From an uncultured Trueperaceae bacterium (GTDB lineage: Bacteria; Deinococcota; Deinococci; Deinococcales; Trueperaceae), in the NCBI GenBank assembly GCA_937873495.1, contig CALMXZ010000010.1, positions 496,001-560,000 on the forward strand: a stretch of DNA of 64,000 nucleotides, read 5' to 3'. The notes beneath the pieces were generated by a model. That model was not told the origin of the DNA. It saw only the letters and a program-made list of their open reading frames with translations, and ran no database searches. Numbering within the stretch: the first letter of the stretch is position 1; the number at the start of each line of letters is the position of its first letter. The position numbers and the translations under genes were made by a program. Shown in pieces: positions 57,389 to 64,000 of this stretch.

Positions 57389-58501
57389 ATGAAGATCGAA
57401 CGCGTGGAACTGCGCGCCCTGGCGGTAGACATCAAGTTCCGTTTCGAGACCAGCTTCGGCGTCGAACGCGACCTGCACAAGGTCCTGCTCGTCCTGCATT
57501 CGGGCGGGCTGGAAGGTTACGGAGAGGTGACCGCCAACCGCGTCCCCGGCTACAGCTATGAGACGGCGGCCGTGGCCTGGACGGCCCTCGAGGAGTACGT
57601 CCTGCCGCGCGTCGTCGGGCGCGACTTCCAGACGCCCGCGCAGCTGTTGGCCGCCATCTCCGGCATACGGGGCCACAACATGGCGGTGGCGGCTCTGGAG
57701 ACGGCGTTCTGGGACCTGCAGGCCAAGTCCGCCGGGCTGCCGCTCTGGCGCCTCCTTGGCGGCGCGCGCGAGACCATCGAGGTCGGCGCCTCGCTCGGCA
57801 TCCAAGCGACGACGGAGGCGACGGTGGCCGAAGCCGAGCGGCACGTCGCGGAAGGTTACAAGCGCCTCAAGTTCAAGATCAAGCCGGGCTGGGACGTCGT
57901 TCCTCTCCGCGCCGTCCGGGACGCGCTGCCTGACACGCACTTGACGGTCGACGCCAACAGCGCCTACCGGCTGACCGACGCCCGCTTGTTCCGCGAGCTC
58001 GACGAGCTCGGCCTCGACTACATCGAGCAGCCGCTGGCCTTCGACGACCTCGTCGACCACGCCAAGCTTCAGTCACTGCTCCTCACCCCCATCTGCCTCG
58101 ACGAGTCCGTGCACTCCGCCGCCGACGCCCGCAAGGGGCTGGCGTTGGACGCGGGCCGCGTCATCAACGTCAAGCTCGGGCGCGTGCGCGGCCACCTGGA
58201 AGCGCGCCGCGTGCACGACGTCGCCCTCGCCTTCGGCGCGCCCGTGTGGTGCGGTGGCATGCTCGAGCTCGGGGTGGGCCGCGCGCACAACCTGCACATG
58301 AGCACGCTCGAGAACTACACGCTCCCCGGCGATACCGCCAGCGCCAGCCGCTACTGGGGCGATGACGACATCGTCGAGCAGCGGCTCGACGCCGTCGACG
58401 GCGTCCAGCGCCTGCCGAGCGACGGCCCCGGCCTTGGCGTCACCCTACGTCAGGACCTGGTCGACCGGTTCACCGTGCGGCGCCACGTCGCCCAGGGCTG
58501 A
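57389..58501 (+). CDS. menC: o-Succinylbenzoate synthase / N-acylamino acid racemase family
   Basis: A 370-aa enolase-superfamily enzyme with GGAGG before ATG 57389. The Lys pair is in YKRLKFKIKPGWD. Metal ligands are Asp in LTVDANSAYR, Glu in YIEQPLAFDD and Asp in ICLDESVHS; the second catalytic Lys is in INVKLGRVRG. The set matches the OSBS/NAAAR branch best known from Deinococcus and Amycolatopsis. It dehydrates SHCHC to o-succinylbenzoate in menaquinone synthesis, or racemises N-acyl amino acids. Its last 57 nt overlap the 3' end of ndh on the other strand. Menaquinone is the likely partner of that NDH-2, which makes the pairing sensible. Confidence 0.88.
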   Translation: MKIERVELRALAVDIKFRFETSFGVERDLHKVLLVLHSGGLEGYGEVTANRVPGYSYETAAVAWTALEEYVLPRVVGRDFQTPAQLLAAISGIRGHNMAVAALETAFWDLQAKSAGLPLWRLLGGARETIEVGASLGIQATTEATVAEAERHVAEGYKRLKFKIKPGWDVVPLRAVRDALPDTHLTVDANSAYRLTDARLFRELDELGLDYIEQPLAFDDLVDHAKLQSLLLTPICLDESVHSAADARKGLALDAGRVINVKLGRVRGHLEARRVHDVALAFGAPVWCGGMLELGVGRAHNLHMSTLENYTLPGDTASASRYWGDDDIVEQRLDAVDGVQRLPSDGPGLGVTLRQDLVDRFTVRRHVAQG

Positions 58502-59800
58502 CGGCGCGGGCTCGGCCTCCCACGTGTCCGGCCGCTGCGTGAGGATCAGGCGCGCGTGGCGGTCGTACGTCAGGTACTCGTAGGCCCAACTGAAGAGGGC
58601 GGAGAAGCGGTTGCGGAAGCCCGGCAGGTAGACGAGGTGCAAGAAGAGCCAGCCGAGCCACCCGAGGAAGCCGCGCAGCTTCAGGCCGAGCAGGGCGGGG
58701 GAGAGTTCGGCCACGCCGGCGTTGCGCCCGATGATGGCCATGCTGCCGAGGTCGTGGTACCTGAACGGCTCGGACGGCCGCCCTTGCAGGCGGCGCACGA
58801 TGGCGCGCGCCACGTGCTTGCCCCCCTGGATGGCCACCTGCGCCACCTGGGGTAGGAGCTTGCCGTCCGGGCCCTGGGCGCCGGCCACGTCGCCGACCGC
58901 GAAGAGCTCCGGGTGCCCGGGCAGGCTGAGGTCCGGTTCGACCGTGAGGCGCCAACCCCGTTGCAGCGCCTTGCCGATGCTCTCGGCCAGCACCTCGCCG
59001 ACCGGGTGGGCGCGCACGCCGGCGGCCCACACGACCGTCTCGGTCGGGATGACCTCGCCGGAGCGCAGGACCACGGCGTCGGCGCGCACCTCCGCGACGG
59101 TGGAGCCGAGCCGTACGTCGACGCCGCGGCGGCGCAGCACACGCTCCGCGTAGCGTTGCGAGCCGGCGCTGAAGGTGGGCAGCACGGCCGTGCCGGCCTC
59201 CACGACCACGACGCGCGCCAGGCGCAGGTCGAGTTCTGGGTAGTCGGCGCCGAGGACGCGGTCGAACAGTTCGACGAGCGCTCCGGCCATCTCGACGCCC
59301 GTCGGGCCGCCCCCGACCACGACGACGGTCAGGGCGCCGCGCTCGACGCTGCGCGGGTCGGTCGCCGCCGCCTCGAAGCGCCCGAGGACGTGAGAGCGCA
59401 GCGCGTCGGCCTTCTCCAGGCTCTTGAGCACGAAGGCGTTCTCGCGCACGCCCGGCGTGCCGAAGTCGTGGTACACGGCGCCGGCGGCTACCACCAGGTA
59501 GTCGTAGCCGATGCGCTCGCCGTCTTGGAGCACAACCTCCTTGGCCGCGGGGTCGAAGCCGACGACGTCGCCTTGCCTGAAGCGGAAGTTGGCCTGGCGC
59601 CTGAAGATGCCGCGCACCTGGTAAGCGATGTCGCCGCTGTCGAGCGCCGCCGTGGCCACCTGGTATAGGAGCGGCTGGAAGGTGTGGTAGTTGTTCCGGT
59701 CGATGAGCAGGACGTCGACCGGGGTGTGCGCCAGTCGTTTGGCCGCGTGCAGGCCTCCGAAGCCGGCACCGATGATCACCACGCGCGGACGGCTGGGCAT
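58445..59800 (-). CDS. ndh: Type II NADH:quinone oxidoreductase
   Basis: A 451-aa flavoprotein starting at ATG 59800 (AAGGTGG 6 nt upstream; the GTG at 59809 is less likely). The FAD motif is VVIIGAGFGGLHAAKRLA, followed by NNYHTFQPLLYQVAT (the NDH-2 mark), the NADH motif VVVVGGGPTGVEMAGAL and LFAVGDVAGAQG. A hydrophobic end near GFLGWLGWLFLHLVYLPGFRN ties it to the membrane. It transfers electrons from NADH to menaquinone without pumping protons. The ~100-nt leader and a Rex-like operator at 59896-59913 suggest redox control. The 3' end overlaps menC antisense. Confidence 0.94.
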   Translation of the reverse strand: MPSRPRVVIIGAGFGGLHAAKRLAHTPVDVLLIDRNNYHTFQPLLYQVATAALDSGDIAYQVRGIFRRQANFRFRQGDVVGFDPAAKEVVLQDGERIGYDYLVVAAGAVYHDFGTPGVRENAFVLKSLEKADALRSHVLGRFEAAATDPRSVERGALTVVVVGGGPTGVEMAGALVELFDRVLGADYPELDLRLARVVVVEAGTAVLPTFSAGSQRYAERVLRRRGVDVRLGSTVAEVRADAVVLRSGEVIPTETVVWAAGVRAHPVGEVLAESIGKALQRGWRLTVEPDLSLPGHPELFAVGDVAGAQGPDGKLLPQVAQVAIQGGKHVARAIVRRLQGRPSEPFRYHDLGSMAIIGRNAGVAELSPALLGLKLRGFLGWLGWLFLHLVYLPGFRNRFSALFSWAYEYLTYDRHARLILTQRPDTWEAEPAPSALGDVAPHGEPVDQVLT

Positions 59801-59895
59801 GACCGCCACCTTTCGAGGGACACGTCCTTGCGCCGTCTGGGCGCGTGGACGCCGTGCCGCCGGCGGGTGCCGGTCCGGCCCGGGACGAACGTCCC

Positions 59896-59913
59896 TTGTG
59901 AAAGATTGTACAA
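59896..59913 (-). promoter_or_regulatory. Rex-like operator overlapping the ndh -10 box
   Basis: The 18-mer TTGTGAAAGATTGTACAA matches the Rex consensus TTGTGAA-N4-TTCACAA at 12 of 14 specified positions (first half perfect, two mismatches in the second). Read on the minus strand it contains TACAAT (59910-59905), a good -10 for ndh. Its AT-rich composition stands out. Rex represses ndh-like genes when NADH is low in other bacteria. No rex gene is in the window and no clear -35 box is seen. Confidence 0.5.
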
Positions 59914-59947
59914 GCTTTGCCGCCGCGGCGAGCGCCTAGGCGTACAC

Positions 59948-59986
59948 GGACGGCCGGGCCGGGCCGTTGCCTGCCGCCGGCCGTCC
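59948..59986. repeat. Inverted repeat downstream of sdaAA
   Basis: GGACGGCCGG (59948-59957) pairs with CCGGCCGTCC (59977-59986), 19-nt loop. It is placed to act as a terminator for the sda operon, but no T-run is seen. Confidence 0.35.
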
Positions 59987-60046
59987 GCCGCGCTATCGGT
60001 TGGCGGGCGCGTTGGCGCCGGCGCCTACACGGTGCTCAGCTCGCGC

Positions 60047-60889
60047 TCAGCGCGCCATCTTCAGGGCGATGCGACGCCCGGTCGGCGTGTCGGCGAGGCC
60101 GCCCTCGCCCGTCTCCCTCAGCTCCGGCGGGAGCATGCGACCTACCGCGGCCATGGCGTACACGACCTCGTCGGGCGGGATGAACGACTCGACCCCGGCG
60201 AGGGCGAGCTGCGCGGCGGATACCGCGTGCACGGCGTAGAAAGCGTTGCGGGAGACGCACGGCACCTCGACGTAACCCCCCACCGGGTCGCACACGAGGC
60301 CGATGGTGTTCATGAGGGCCTGGGCGGCGGCGTGCACGCACGCGCGGGCCGTGCCGCCGAGCAACTCGGTGACGGCCGCGGCCGCCATGGCCGCGCTCGA
60401 GCCGATCTCGGCCTGGCAGCCGCCGGTCGAGCCGGCGATGAACATGCTCTTGCTGATGACCTGGCCGATGCCGGCGGCCAGGACGAGGGGCATCACGAGG
60501 TCGGAGTCGTCGATGCCGAGGTGGTCGGCGACGCCGATGAGCGCGCCAGGCACGGTGCCGGCGCTGCCGGCCGTCGGCGCGGCGACGATGCGGCCCATGC
60601 GCGCGTTCTCCTCGTTCACGGCCATGGCGTACGCCTGTACGCGTTTGAGGAGCGGCGCACCGAGGGCGTCAGGCGCGTCGTTGAGGGTCTTGGCGTTCCA
60701 GCCCACCATGCCGGTGCGGCTGGGCGCCGTGCTGGAGAGGCCGCGGCGGATGGAGTCGCGCATCTCGCCGACCCGTCCGAGCATGGTGGTGAGGAGGTGG
60801 CTCCTGGCGGCCGCATCGTCGCCGAGGTCGTCCTGCAGGACGAGGTCGGACGCCTTGCCTTGGTAGACCATGATGTCAGCTAGCGTCAT
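60047..60889 (-). CDS. sdaAA: L-serine ammonia-lyase, alpha (iron-sulfur) subunit
   Basis: A 280-aa protein. The cluster-binding Cys residues lie in [34 protein letters not shown] (which holds two). [28 protein letters not shown]-like text ([11 protein letters not shown]) and the [17 protein letters not shown] end complete the SdaA signature. With SdaAB it forms an oxygen-sensitive [4Fe-4S] enzyme that converts L-serine to pyruvate and ammonia. ATG 60889 overlaps the sdaAB stop as ATGA. This is the two-subunit form typical of Gram-positives. Confidence 0.94.
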   Translation of the reverse strand: MTLADIMVYQGKASDLVLQDDLGDDAAARSHLLTTMLGRVGEMRDSIRRGLSSTAPSRTGMVGWNAKTLNDAPDALGAPLLKRVQAYAMAVNEENARMGRIVAAPTAGSAGTVPGALIGVADHLGIDDSDLVMPLVLAAGIGQVISKSMFIAGSTGGCQAEIGSSAAMAAAAVTELLGGTARACVHAAAQALMNTIGLVCDPVGGYVEVPCVSRNAFYAVHAVSAAQLALAGVESFIPPDEVVYAMAAVGRMLPPELRETGEGGLADTPTGRRIALKMAR

Positions 60890-61620
60890 CGCGCATCTCC
60901 GTTCACGGGCGCGCCTGCTGCCGCGGGCGCCTCCGCTGGGGCGGCCGTGTCGCCTGCCATGACCGCCGGCAGCTGCCGCAGCCAGTGGATGTACGGCAGG
61001 CTGCTCAGGTAAGTGACCGCGTAATCGGCGAGGGGGCGGTCGATCTCCATCGACAGCATGGCGTGCCCGCCGCGCCGCTGACGGGCGGAGAACGCCGTGG
61101 CGATGTTGCCCTGGTCGTCGGCAACGACGCTGGCGACACGGGCGATGACGCCCGGCCTGTCCGTGTGCAGCGCCAGCAGCGCGTGATAGGCGCCGCTCAC
61201 CTGGACGTCGAAGCCGTTGACCTGGCTGACGCGCACGAACCCCGCGCCGAGGCTCGAGCCGAGGACCGACACGTTGGCGCCGTCGCCGCCGGCGCTCAAC
61301 TCCATCAGGACGCTGTTCGGGTGGATGTCGCCGAGGTCGGCGGTCGTGAACTCGTACGCCAGACCGGCCGCCGCCGCGTGCTCGAACGCGTCGCGGATGC
61401 GCTCGTCGTCCGGGTAGTAGCCGAGGGTACCGGCCACGAGCGCGAGGTCGGTGCCGTGGCCCTTGGCGGTCTTGGCGAAAGAGCCGTGCAGCACGAAGCG
61501 GGCGTGGCGAGGCTCGGCGCCGAGCACGTTGCGCGCGAGGAGCGCCAGGCGGCAGGCACCCGCGGTGTGCGAACTGGAGGGTCCGACCATGACGGGCCCG
61601 ATCTGATCGAGGAGCGACAT
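60886..61620 (-). CDS. sdaAB: L-serine ammonia-lyase, beta subunit (ACT domain)
   Basis: A 244-aa protein. [21 protein letters not shown] is the SdaB hallmark, followed by [21 protein letters not shown]. The C-terminal ACT domain (~150-225) reads [21 protein letters not shown] and [23 protein letters not shown] (given in part). ACT domains here usually bind serine. First gene of the two-gene operon; TACACT lies 9 nt before ATG 61620. About 15 low-complexity residues end the protein. Confidence 0.94.
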   Translation of the reverse strand: MSLLDQIGPVMVGPSSSHTAGACRLALLARNVLGAEPRHARFVLHGSFAKTAKGHGTDLALVAGTLGYYPDDERIRDAFEHAAAAGLAYEFTTADLGDIHPNSVLMELSAGGDGANVSVLGSSLGAGFVRVSQVNGFDVQVSGAYHALLALHTDRPGVIARVASVVADDQGNIATAFSARQRRGGHAMLSMEIDRPLADYAVTYLSSLPYIHWLRQLPAVMAGDTAAPAEAPAAAGAPVNGDAR

Positions 61621-61629
61621 GCGTCCTCA

Positions 61630-61635
61630 AGTGTA
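61630..61635 (-). promoter_or_regulatory. -10 box TACACT of sdaAB-sdaAA, leaderless type
   Basis: TACACT ends 9 nt before ATG 61620 on the minus strand. Confidence 0.5.
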
Positions 61636-61686
61636 CTCGCGCCCACGTGAGGAACGCGTGCCGCTCGGACGCTGTGAGAAACACGA

Positions 61687-61727
61687 CGAGTGGGGCCGCG
61701 GCCAACCGTCGGCCGCGGCCCCACTCG
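61687..61727 (-). terminator. Very strong hairpin downstream of the second HU gene
   Basis: A 17-bp perfect stem (61687-61703 with 61711-61727) and 7-nt loop, then TCGTGTTT on the minus strand. It lies 32 nt past the HU stop and upstream of sdaAB's promoter. The T-tract is short. Confidence 0.7.
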
Positions 61728-61758
61728 CCGGCAGGCGCCGGTCGGGGGACCGACCGGG

Positions 61759-62085
61759 CTAGCGCTTGGCCTTGTCCTTGAGGCCCTTGCCCGCCTTGAA
61801 GGCCGGGTACTTGCCGGCCGGGATCTTGATCTTCTCGGTCGTGCCGGGCCGCACGCCGGTCCGAGCCTTGCGGTCGCGCACCTCGAAGGTGCCGAAGCCG
61901 GTCAGCTGAACTTTCGCCCCCTTGTCGAGGTGGCCGCTGATCTTGCCGAGCATGCCGTCCAGGACGGCTTTCACGGCGGCCTTCGATGCGCCCTTCCCGT
62001 CCGCGACGCCCTTGATCAGGTCGGCTTTCGACACGGACTTGGACTTCGACGGCTTCGACTTCGCCTGGGCCTTGGCTTTCGCCAT
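61759..62085 (-). CDS. hup: HU-type nucleoid protein with Lys-rich N-terminal extension
   Basis: A 108-aa HU paralogue. ATG 62085 follows AAGGAGGAC. A basic 17-residue start ([15 protein letters not shown]) precedes [20 protein letters not shown] and [17 protein letters not shown], then [20 protein letters not shown]. It differs from the HU at 13337-13705, which has its basic tail at the C-terminus. The Deinococcus radiodurans HU also carries an N-terminal Lys-rich extension. Monocistronic, ended by a very strong hairpin. Confidence 0.93.
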   Translation of the reverse strand: MAKAKAQAKSKPSKSKSVSKADLIKGVADGKGASKAAVKAVLDGMLGKISGHLDKGAKVQLTGFGTFEVRDRKARTGVRPGTTEKIKIPAGKYPAFKAGKGLKDKAKR

Positions 62086-62254
62086 GCTGTCCTCCTTGAG
62101 ATCCGCTGCTTTTTTGGGAGGCACTTTAGCAGACGGCGCGGGTGTGGGCAACGCGCGCCGCCACGCCCGCGGCGGAGCGCGCGTGCGCCGGGGCGCGGTT
62201 CGCCGGCGGGCGCGCCGTCACGTCAGGCTTCGCAGCGCCGTGCTCGCGCCGATC

Positions 62255-62887
62255 TCAGGCGCCGCCGTGCCGCTCTTCACCAGGCGGCAGCAGCGCGGCG
62301 ATCTCCCGCATCACGGTCAGCGTCAGCTCGGACGCGTCGTCCCGCGTGCGGCCGACGGCCGCGAGCGGTGGCCCGAACGCGACCCTGAACTTGCCGTTCT
62401 CCCGCCAGATGGCGGCGGGCAGGAGCTGCGTGCCGGCGCGCTGGGCGAGGAAGGCGGCGCCGTCCAGGGCGGCGGCGCCACCGGCGTTGCGCGTGCCCTG
62501 CACGAAGATGCCGATGGCCCTTCCCTCCTTGAGGCGCCGCAGCGCCTCCTTGATGGCGCCGATGTCCTGCCCCTCCCGGTCGACGGGGAACGCGCGCAGG
62601 CCGCGCATGACGGCGCGGGTGAGGGGCTTGACGAACAGCTCCTTCTTTGCCATGAACTCGAGCCTCCGGTTGATGGAGACGCCGACGATGGGCGGGTCCC
62701 AGCTGCTCTCGTGGTTGCAGGCGACCACGAGCCCGACGCCCTGCGGCACGTTCTCGAGCCCGGTGACCCGCAGGCCGCGGAACAGCCGGGCGTAAGTGCG
62801 CACCGCCCAGATGGCGGTCGGCATGAACCACCCCGGCGAGAGGAGCCACTCCAGGAAGCCGCGGCGTTGCTTAGGGCGTTCGGACAT
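62255..62887 (-). CDS. plsC: 1-acyl-sn-glycerol-3-phosphate acyltransferase family
   Basis: A 210-aa membrane-associated acyltransferase. Motif I NHESSWDPPIVG (HxxxxD form), motif II near FMAKKELF, motif III GIFVQGTRN (in place of the common FPEGTR) and motif IV LLPAAIW are all seen. It would add the second fatty acyl chain to lysophosphatidic acid. Start ATG 62887 (MSERPKQRRGF); the open frame to 63145 overlaps the upstream membrane gene. The EGTR-to-QGTR change is unusual, since the Glu contributes to glycerol-phosphate binding, so another acyl acceptor is possible. Confidence 0.85.
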   Translation of the reverse strand: MSERPKQRRGFLEWLLSPGWFMPTAIWAVRTYARLFRGLRVTGLENVPQGVGLVVACNHESSWDPPIVGVSINRRLEFMAKKELFVKPLTRAVMRGLRAFPVDREGQDIGAIKEALRRLKEGRAIGIFVQGTRNAGGAAALDGAAFLAQRAGTQLLPAAIWRENGKFRVAFGPPLAAVGRTRDDASELTLTVMREIAALLPPGEERHGGA

Positions 62888-62895
62888 CCCGGAGC

Positions 62896-63486
62896 TCAGC
62901 GGAGGCGCTCGGCCGAGCGCGGCCGCTCGGCGGGCTGGCGTGGACCGCCTTGCGGGTCGCGGCGGGGGTCGGCGATGCGCGGCGCGTCGCCGTCCGGCGC
63001 GGCGCGGGCCTCCCGCCGCCGGTCGAGGAAGAGCGAGACGAGCACGCCGAGCGCCGCCACGAGCAGGTGCAGGGCTATCCAGGCGCCTTCGCTGACGTGC
63101 CACGGGAGCGACACCTCGAAGAGCGGCTTCTTGGAGAGCTGCCACGACACGACGGCCGGCGCGACGAGCAGGACGGGCGAGAGGACGAGCGCCCCGTAGC
63201 GCCAGCCGAACTCGAGCCCGAGCATGGCGAGCAGGTTGCCGCTCAGAACGATGGGGAGCATGACGAGCCAGTCAGGGTCGCCGCCGATGAGCCCGAACGG
63301 GGGCGCGAGCAGGGCGCACAGGTAAGCGACGGGCATGCCGGCGGCGGAGAAGCCCAGGTAGGCCGAGAGCACTATCCCGAGGCTCCTGAACACGGCCGGC
63401 ATGGGCGCCACGGCGCAGACGATCGCGGCCAGGACGAAGAAGACCCCGGCGAAGAGGCGTTGGGGCATGGGCGCTCTCCGGATCAC
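62896..63486 (-). CDS. Multi-pass membrane protein of unknown function, coupled to uvrA
   Basis: A 196-aa protein with about five hydrophobic helices ([73 protein letters not shown]) and an Arg/Asp/Pro-rich cytoplasmic tail of ~40 residues. GTG 63486 overlaps the uvrA stop as GTGA; ATG 63468 is the alternative start. No family recognised. It lies between uvrA and plsC on one strand, with 8 nt to plsC, so the three are likely co-transcribed. Confidence 0.7.
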   Translation of the reverse strand: MIRRAPMPQRLFAGVFFVLAAIVCAVAPMPAVFRSLGIVLSAYLGFSAAGMPVAYLCALLAPPFGLIGGDPDWLVMLPIVLSGNLLAMLGLEFGWRYGALVLSPVLLVAPAVVSWQLSKKPLFEVSLPWHVSEGAWIALHLLVAALGVLVSLFLDRRREARAAPDGDAPRIADPRRDPQGGPRQPAERPRSAERLR

Positions 63487-64000
63487 GCGGCGCTCTTCCG
63501 GACGGCCGCCCGTACCTCCGGCACGTGCAGGAGGAACTGGCCCGTCGAGCTGGCCTCGTTGGCCGCCACCTCCTCCGGCGTGCCGACCGCCACGATGGTG
63601 CCGCCGCGGGCGCCCCCGTCGGGCCCGAGGTCGATGATCCAGTCGGCCGTCTTGATCACGTCGAGGTTGTGCTCGATCACGACGAGCGTGTTGCCGGCGT
63701 CGACGAGGCGGTGGAGGACCTCGAGGAGCTTCCGCGTGTCGTCGAAGTGCAGGCCGGTGGTCGGCTCGTCAAGGATGTAGAGCGTCTGGCCCGTGCCGCG
63801 GCGCCCCAGCTCGCTGGCGAGCTTGACCCGCTGCGCCTCGCCGCCCGAGAGGGTGGGCGACGGCTGGCCGATCTTGAGGTAGCCGAGGCCGACGTCCTGC
63901 ATGAGCTGTAGCTTACGCGCTATGGCCGGGATGTTCTCGAAGAACTCCAACCCCTCGTCCGTCGTCATGTTGAGCACCTCGGCGATGGACTTGCCCCGGA
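63483..64000 (-). CDS. uvrA: Excinuclease ABC subunit A, C-terminal part (5' end outside window)
   Basis: The last ~172 residues of UvrA. The second ATPase domain shows [39 protein letters not shown] (ABC signature in the middle), [15 protein letters not shown] and [21 protein letters not shown]. UvrA recognises bulky DNA lesions with UvrB in nucleotide excision repair. The frame continues past the window edge on the minus strand. The stop at 63483 overlaps the next gene. Confidence 0.95.
   Translation of the reverse strand, partial: RGKSIAEVLNMTTDEGLEFFENIPAIARKLQLMQDVGLGYLKIGQPSPTLSGGEAQRVKLASELGRRGTGQTLYILDEPTTGLHFDDTRKLLEVLHRLVDAGNTLVVIEHNLDVIKTADWIIDLGPDGGARGGTIVAVGTPEEVAANEASSTGQFLLHVPEVRAAVRKSAA

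Noticed and set aside
55787-58060. Long minus-strand frame reading from menC into mnmD
   Set aside because: It is antisense to menC and the 56351 gene; only the part from 56245 has methyltransferase motifs.
1-64000. CRISPR arrays, insertion sequences, prophage genes, tRNA or rRNA genes
   Set aside because: None seen: no regularly spaced repeats, transposase or integrase motifs, or tRNA T-loop sequences in the intergenic stretches that I read. A covariance-model search would be needed to exclude small RNAs.

Overview
The window is about 70% G+C by eye, gene-dense (about 59 protein genes) and entirely chromosomal in character. I see no rRNA, tRNA, CRISPR array, insertion sequence or prophage. 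The best organism guess is a bacterium of the Deinococcota, probably near the Trueperaceae. The main reasons are an SLH / coiled-coil / beta-barrel SlpA-type envelope protein with a C-terminal Phe, COX15-type heme A synthase, ThyX, MinDE, an N-acylamino-acid-racemase-type MenC, HU proteins with Lys/Ala-rich tails, and many genes whose start codon lies 5-11 nt behind a TANNNT -10 box. That last pattern is the leaderless-mRNA arrangement known from Deinococcus. This assignment is inference.

Layout. 1-3.3 kb: DUF454 fragment, pabC, ABC exporter. 3.3-3.8 kb: cold-shock gene with promoter, long leader and terminator. 3.9-11.2 kb (minus): flavodoxin, acyl-CoA synthetase and a complete LIV-type ABC importer, with a hairpin between the binding protein and the ATPases. 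11.3-13.2 kb: a LarA-family nickel racemase/epimerase homologue butt-joined to gluconokinase. 13.3-18.5 kb: HU, an SLC13-type transporter with TrkA-C domains, a double U32 protein. 18.5-24.3 kb: rplU-rpmA-obg, then a tightly overlapping yqeK-LCP-rsfS-yraN-trpF series. 24.3-24.7 kb: a gene-free stretch with a DnaA-box cluster. 24.7-30.3 kb: cupin, biotin-dependent carboxyltransferase, BatA-like vWA protein, RodA, DUF59 protein. 30.4-33.8 kb: ctaA, unknown, rlmH, thyX.

33.8-37.1 kb: slpA with a strong promoter, a ~200-nt leader carrying possible upstream ORFs, and a strong terminator. 37.2-45 kb: lipid kinase, hexapeptide protein, rhomboid, hpf, HxlR regulator, minD-minE-pseudoreceiver, UvrD/PcrA helicase. 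45.2-54.5 kb: the most unusual block: a HAD protein lacking catalytic residues, a small unknown, a soluble-adenylyl-cyclase-like protein (two complementary cyclase domains + AAA + TPR), a subtilase lipoprotein, and a SulP transporter carrying STAS and cyclic-nucleotide-binding domains. 54.5-64 kb: split mnmD/mnmC, an unknown membrane protein, menC overlapping ndh tail to tail, a Rex-like operator before ndh, sdaAA/sdaAB, a second HU, plsC, a membrane protein and the 3' end of uvrA.

The most promising item is the cyclase / protease / cNMP-regulated transporter block. It looks like a cyclic-nucleotide circuit in which the nucleotide maker and a candidate sensor-effector sit together. Other leads are the LarA-gluconokinase pair, the DnaA-box cluster, the Rex-type site, the slpA leader, and the Min-linked pseudoreceiver.
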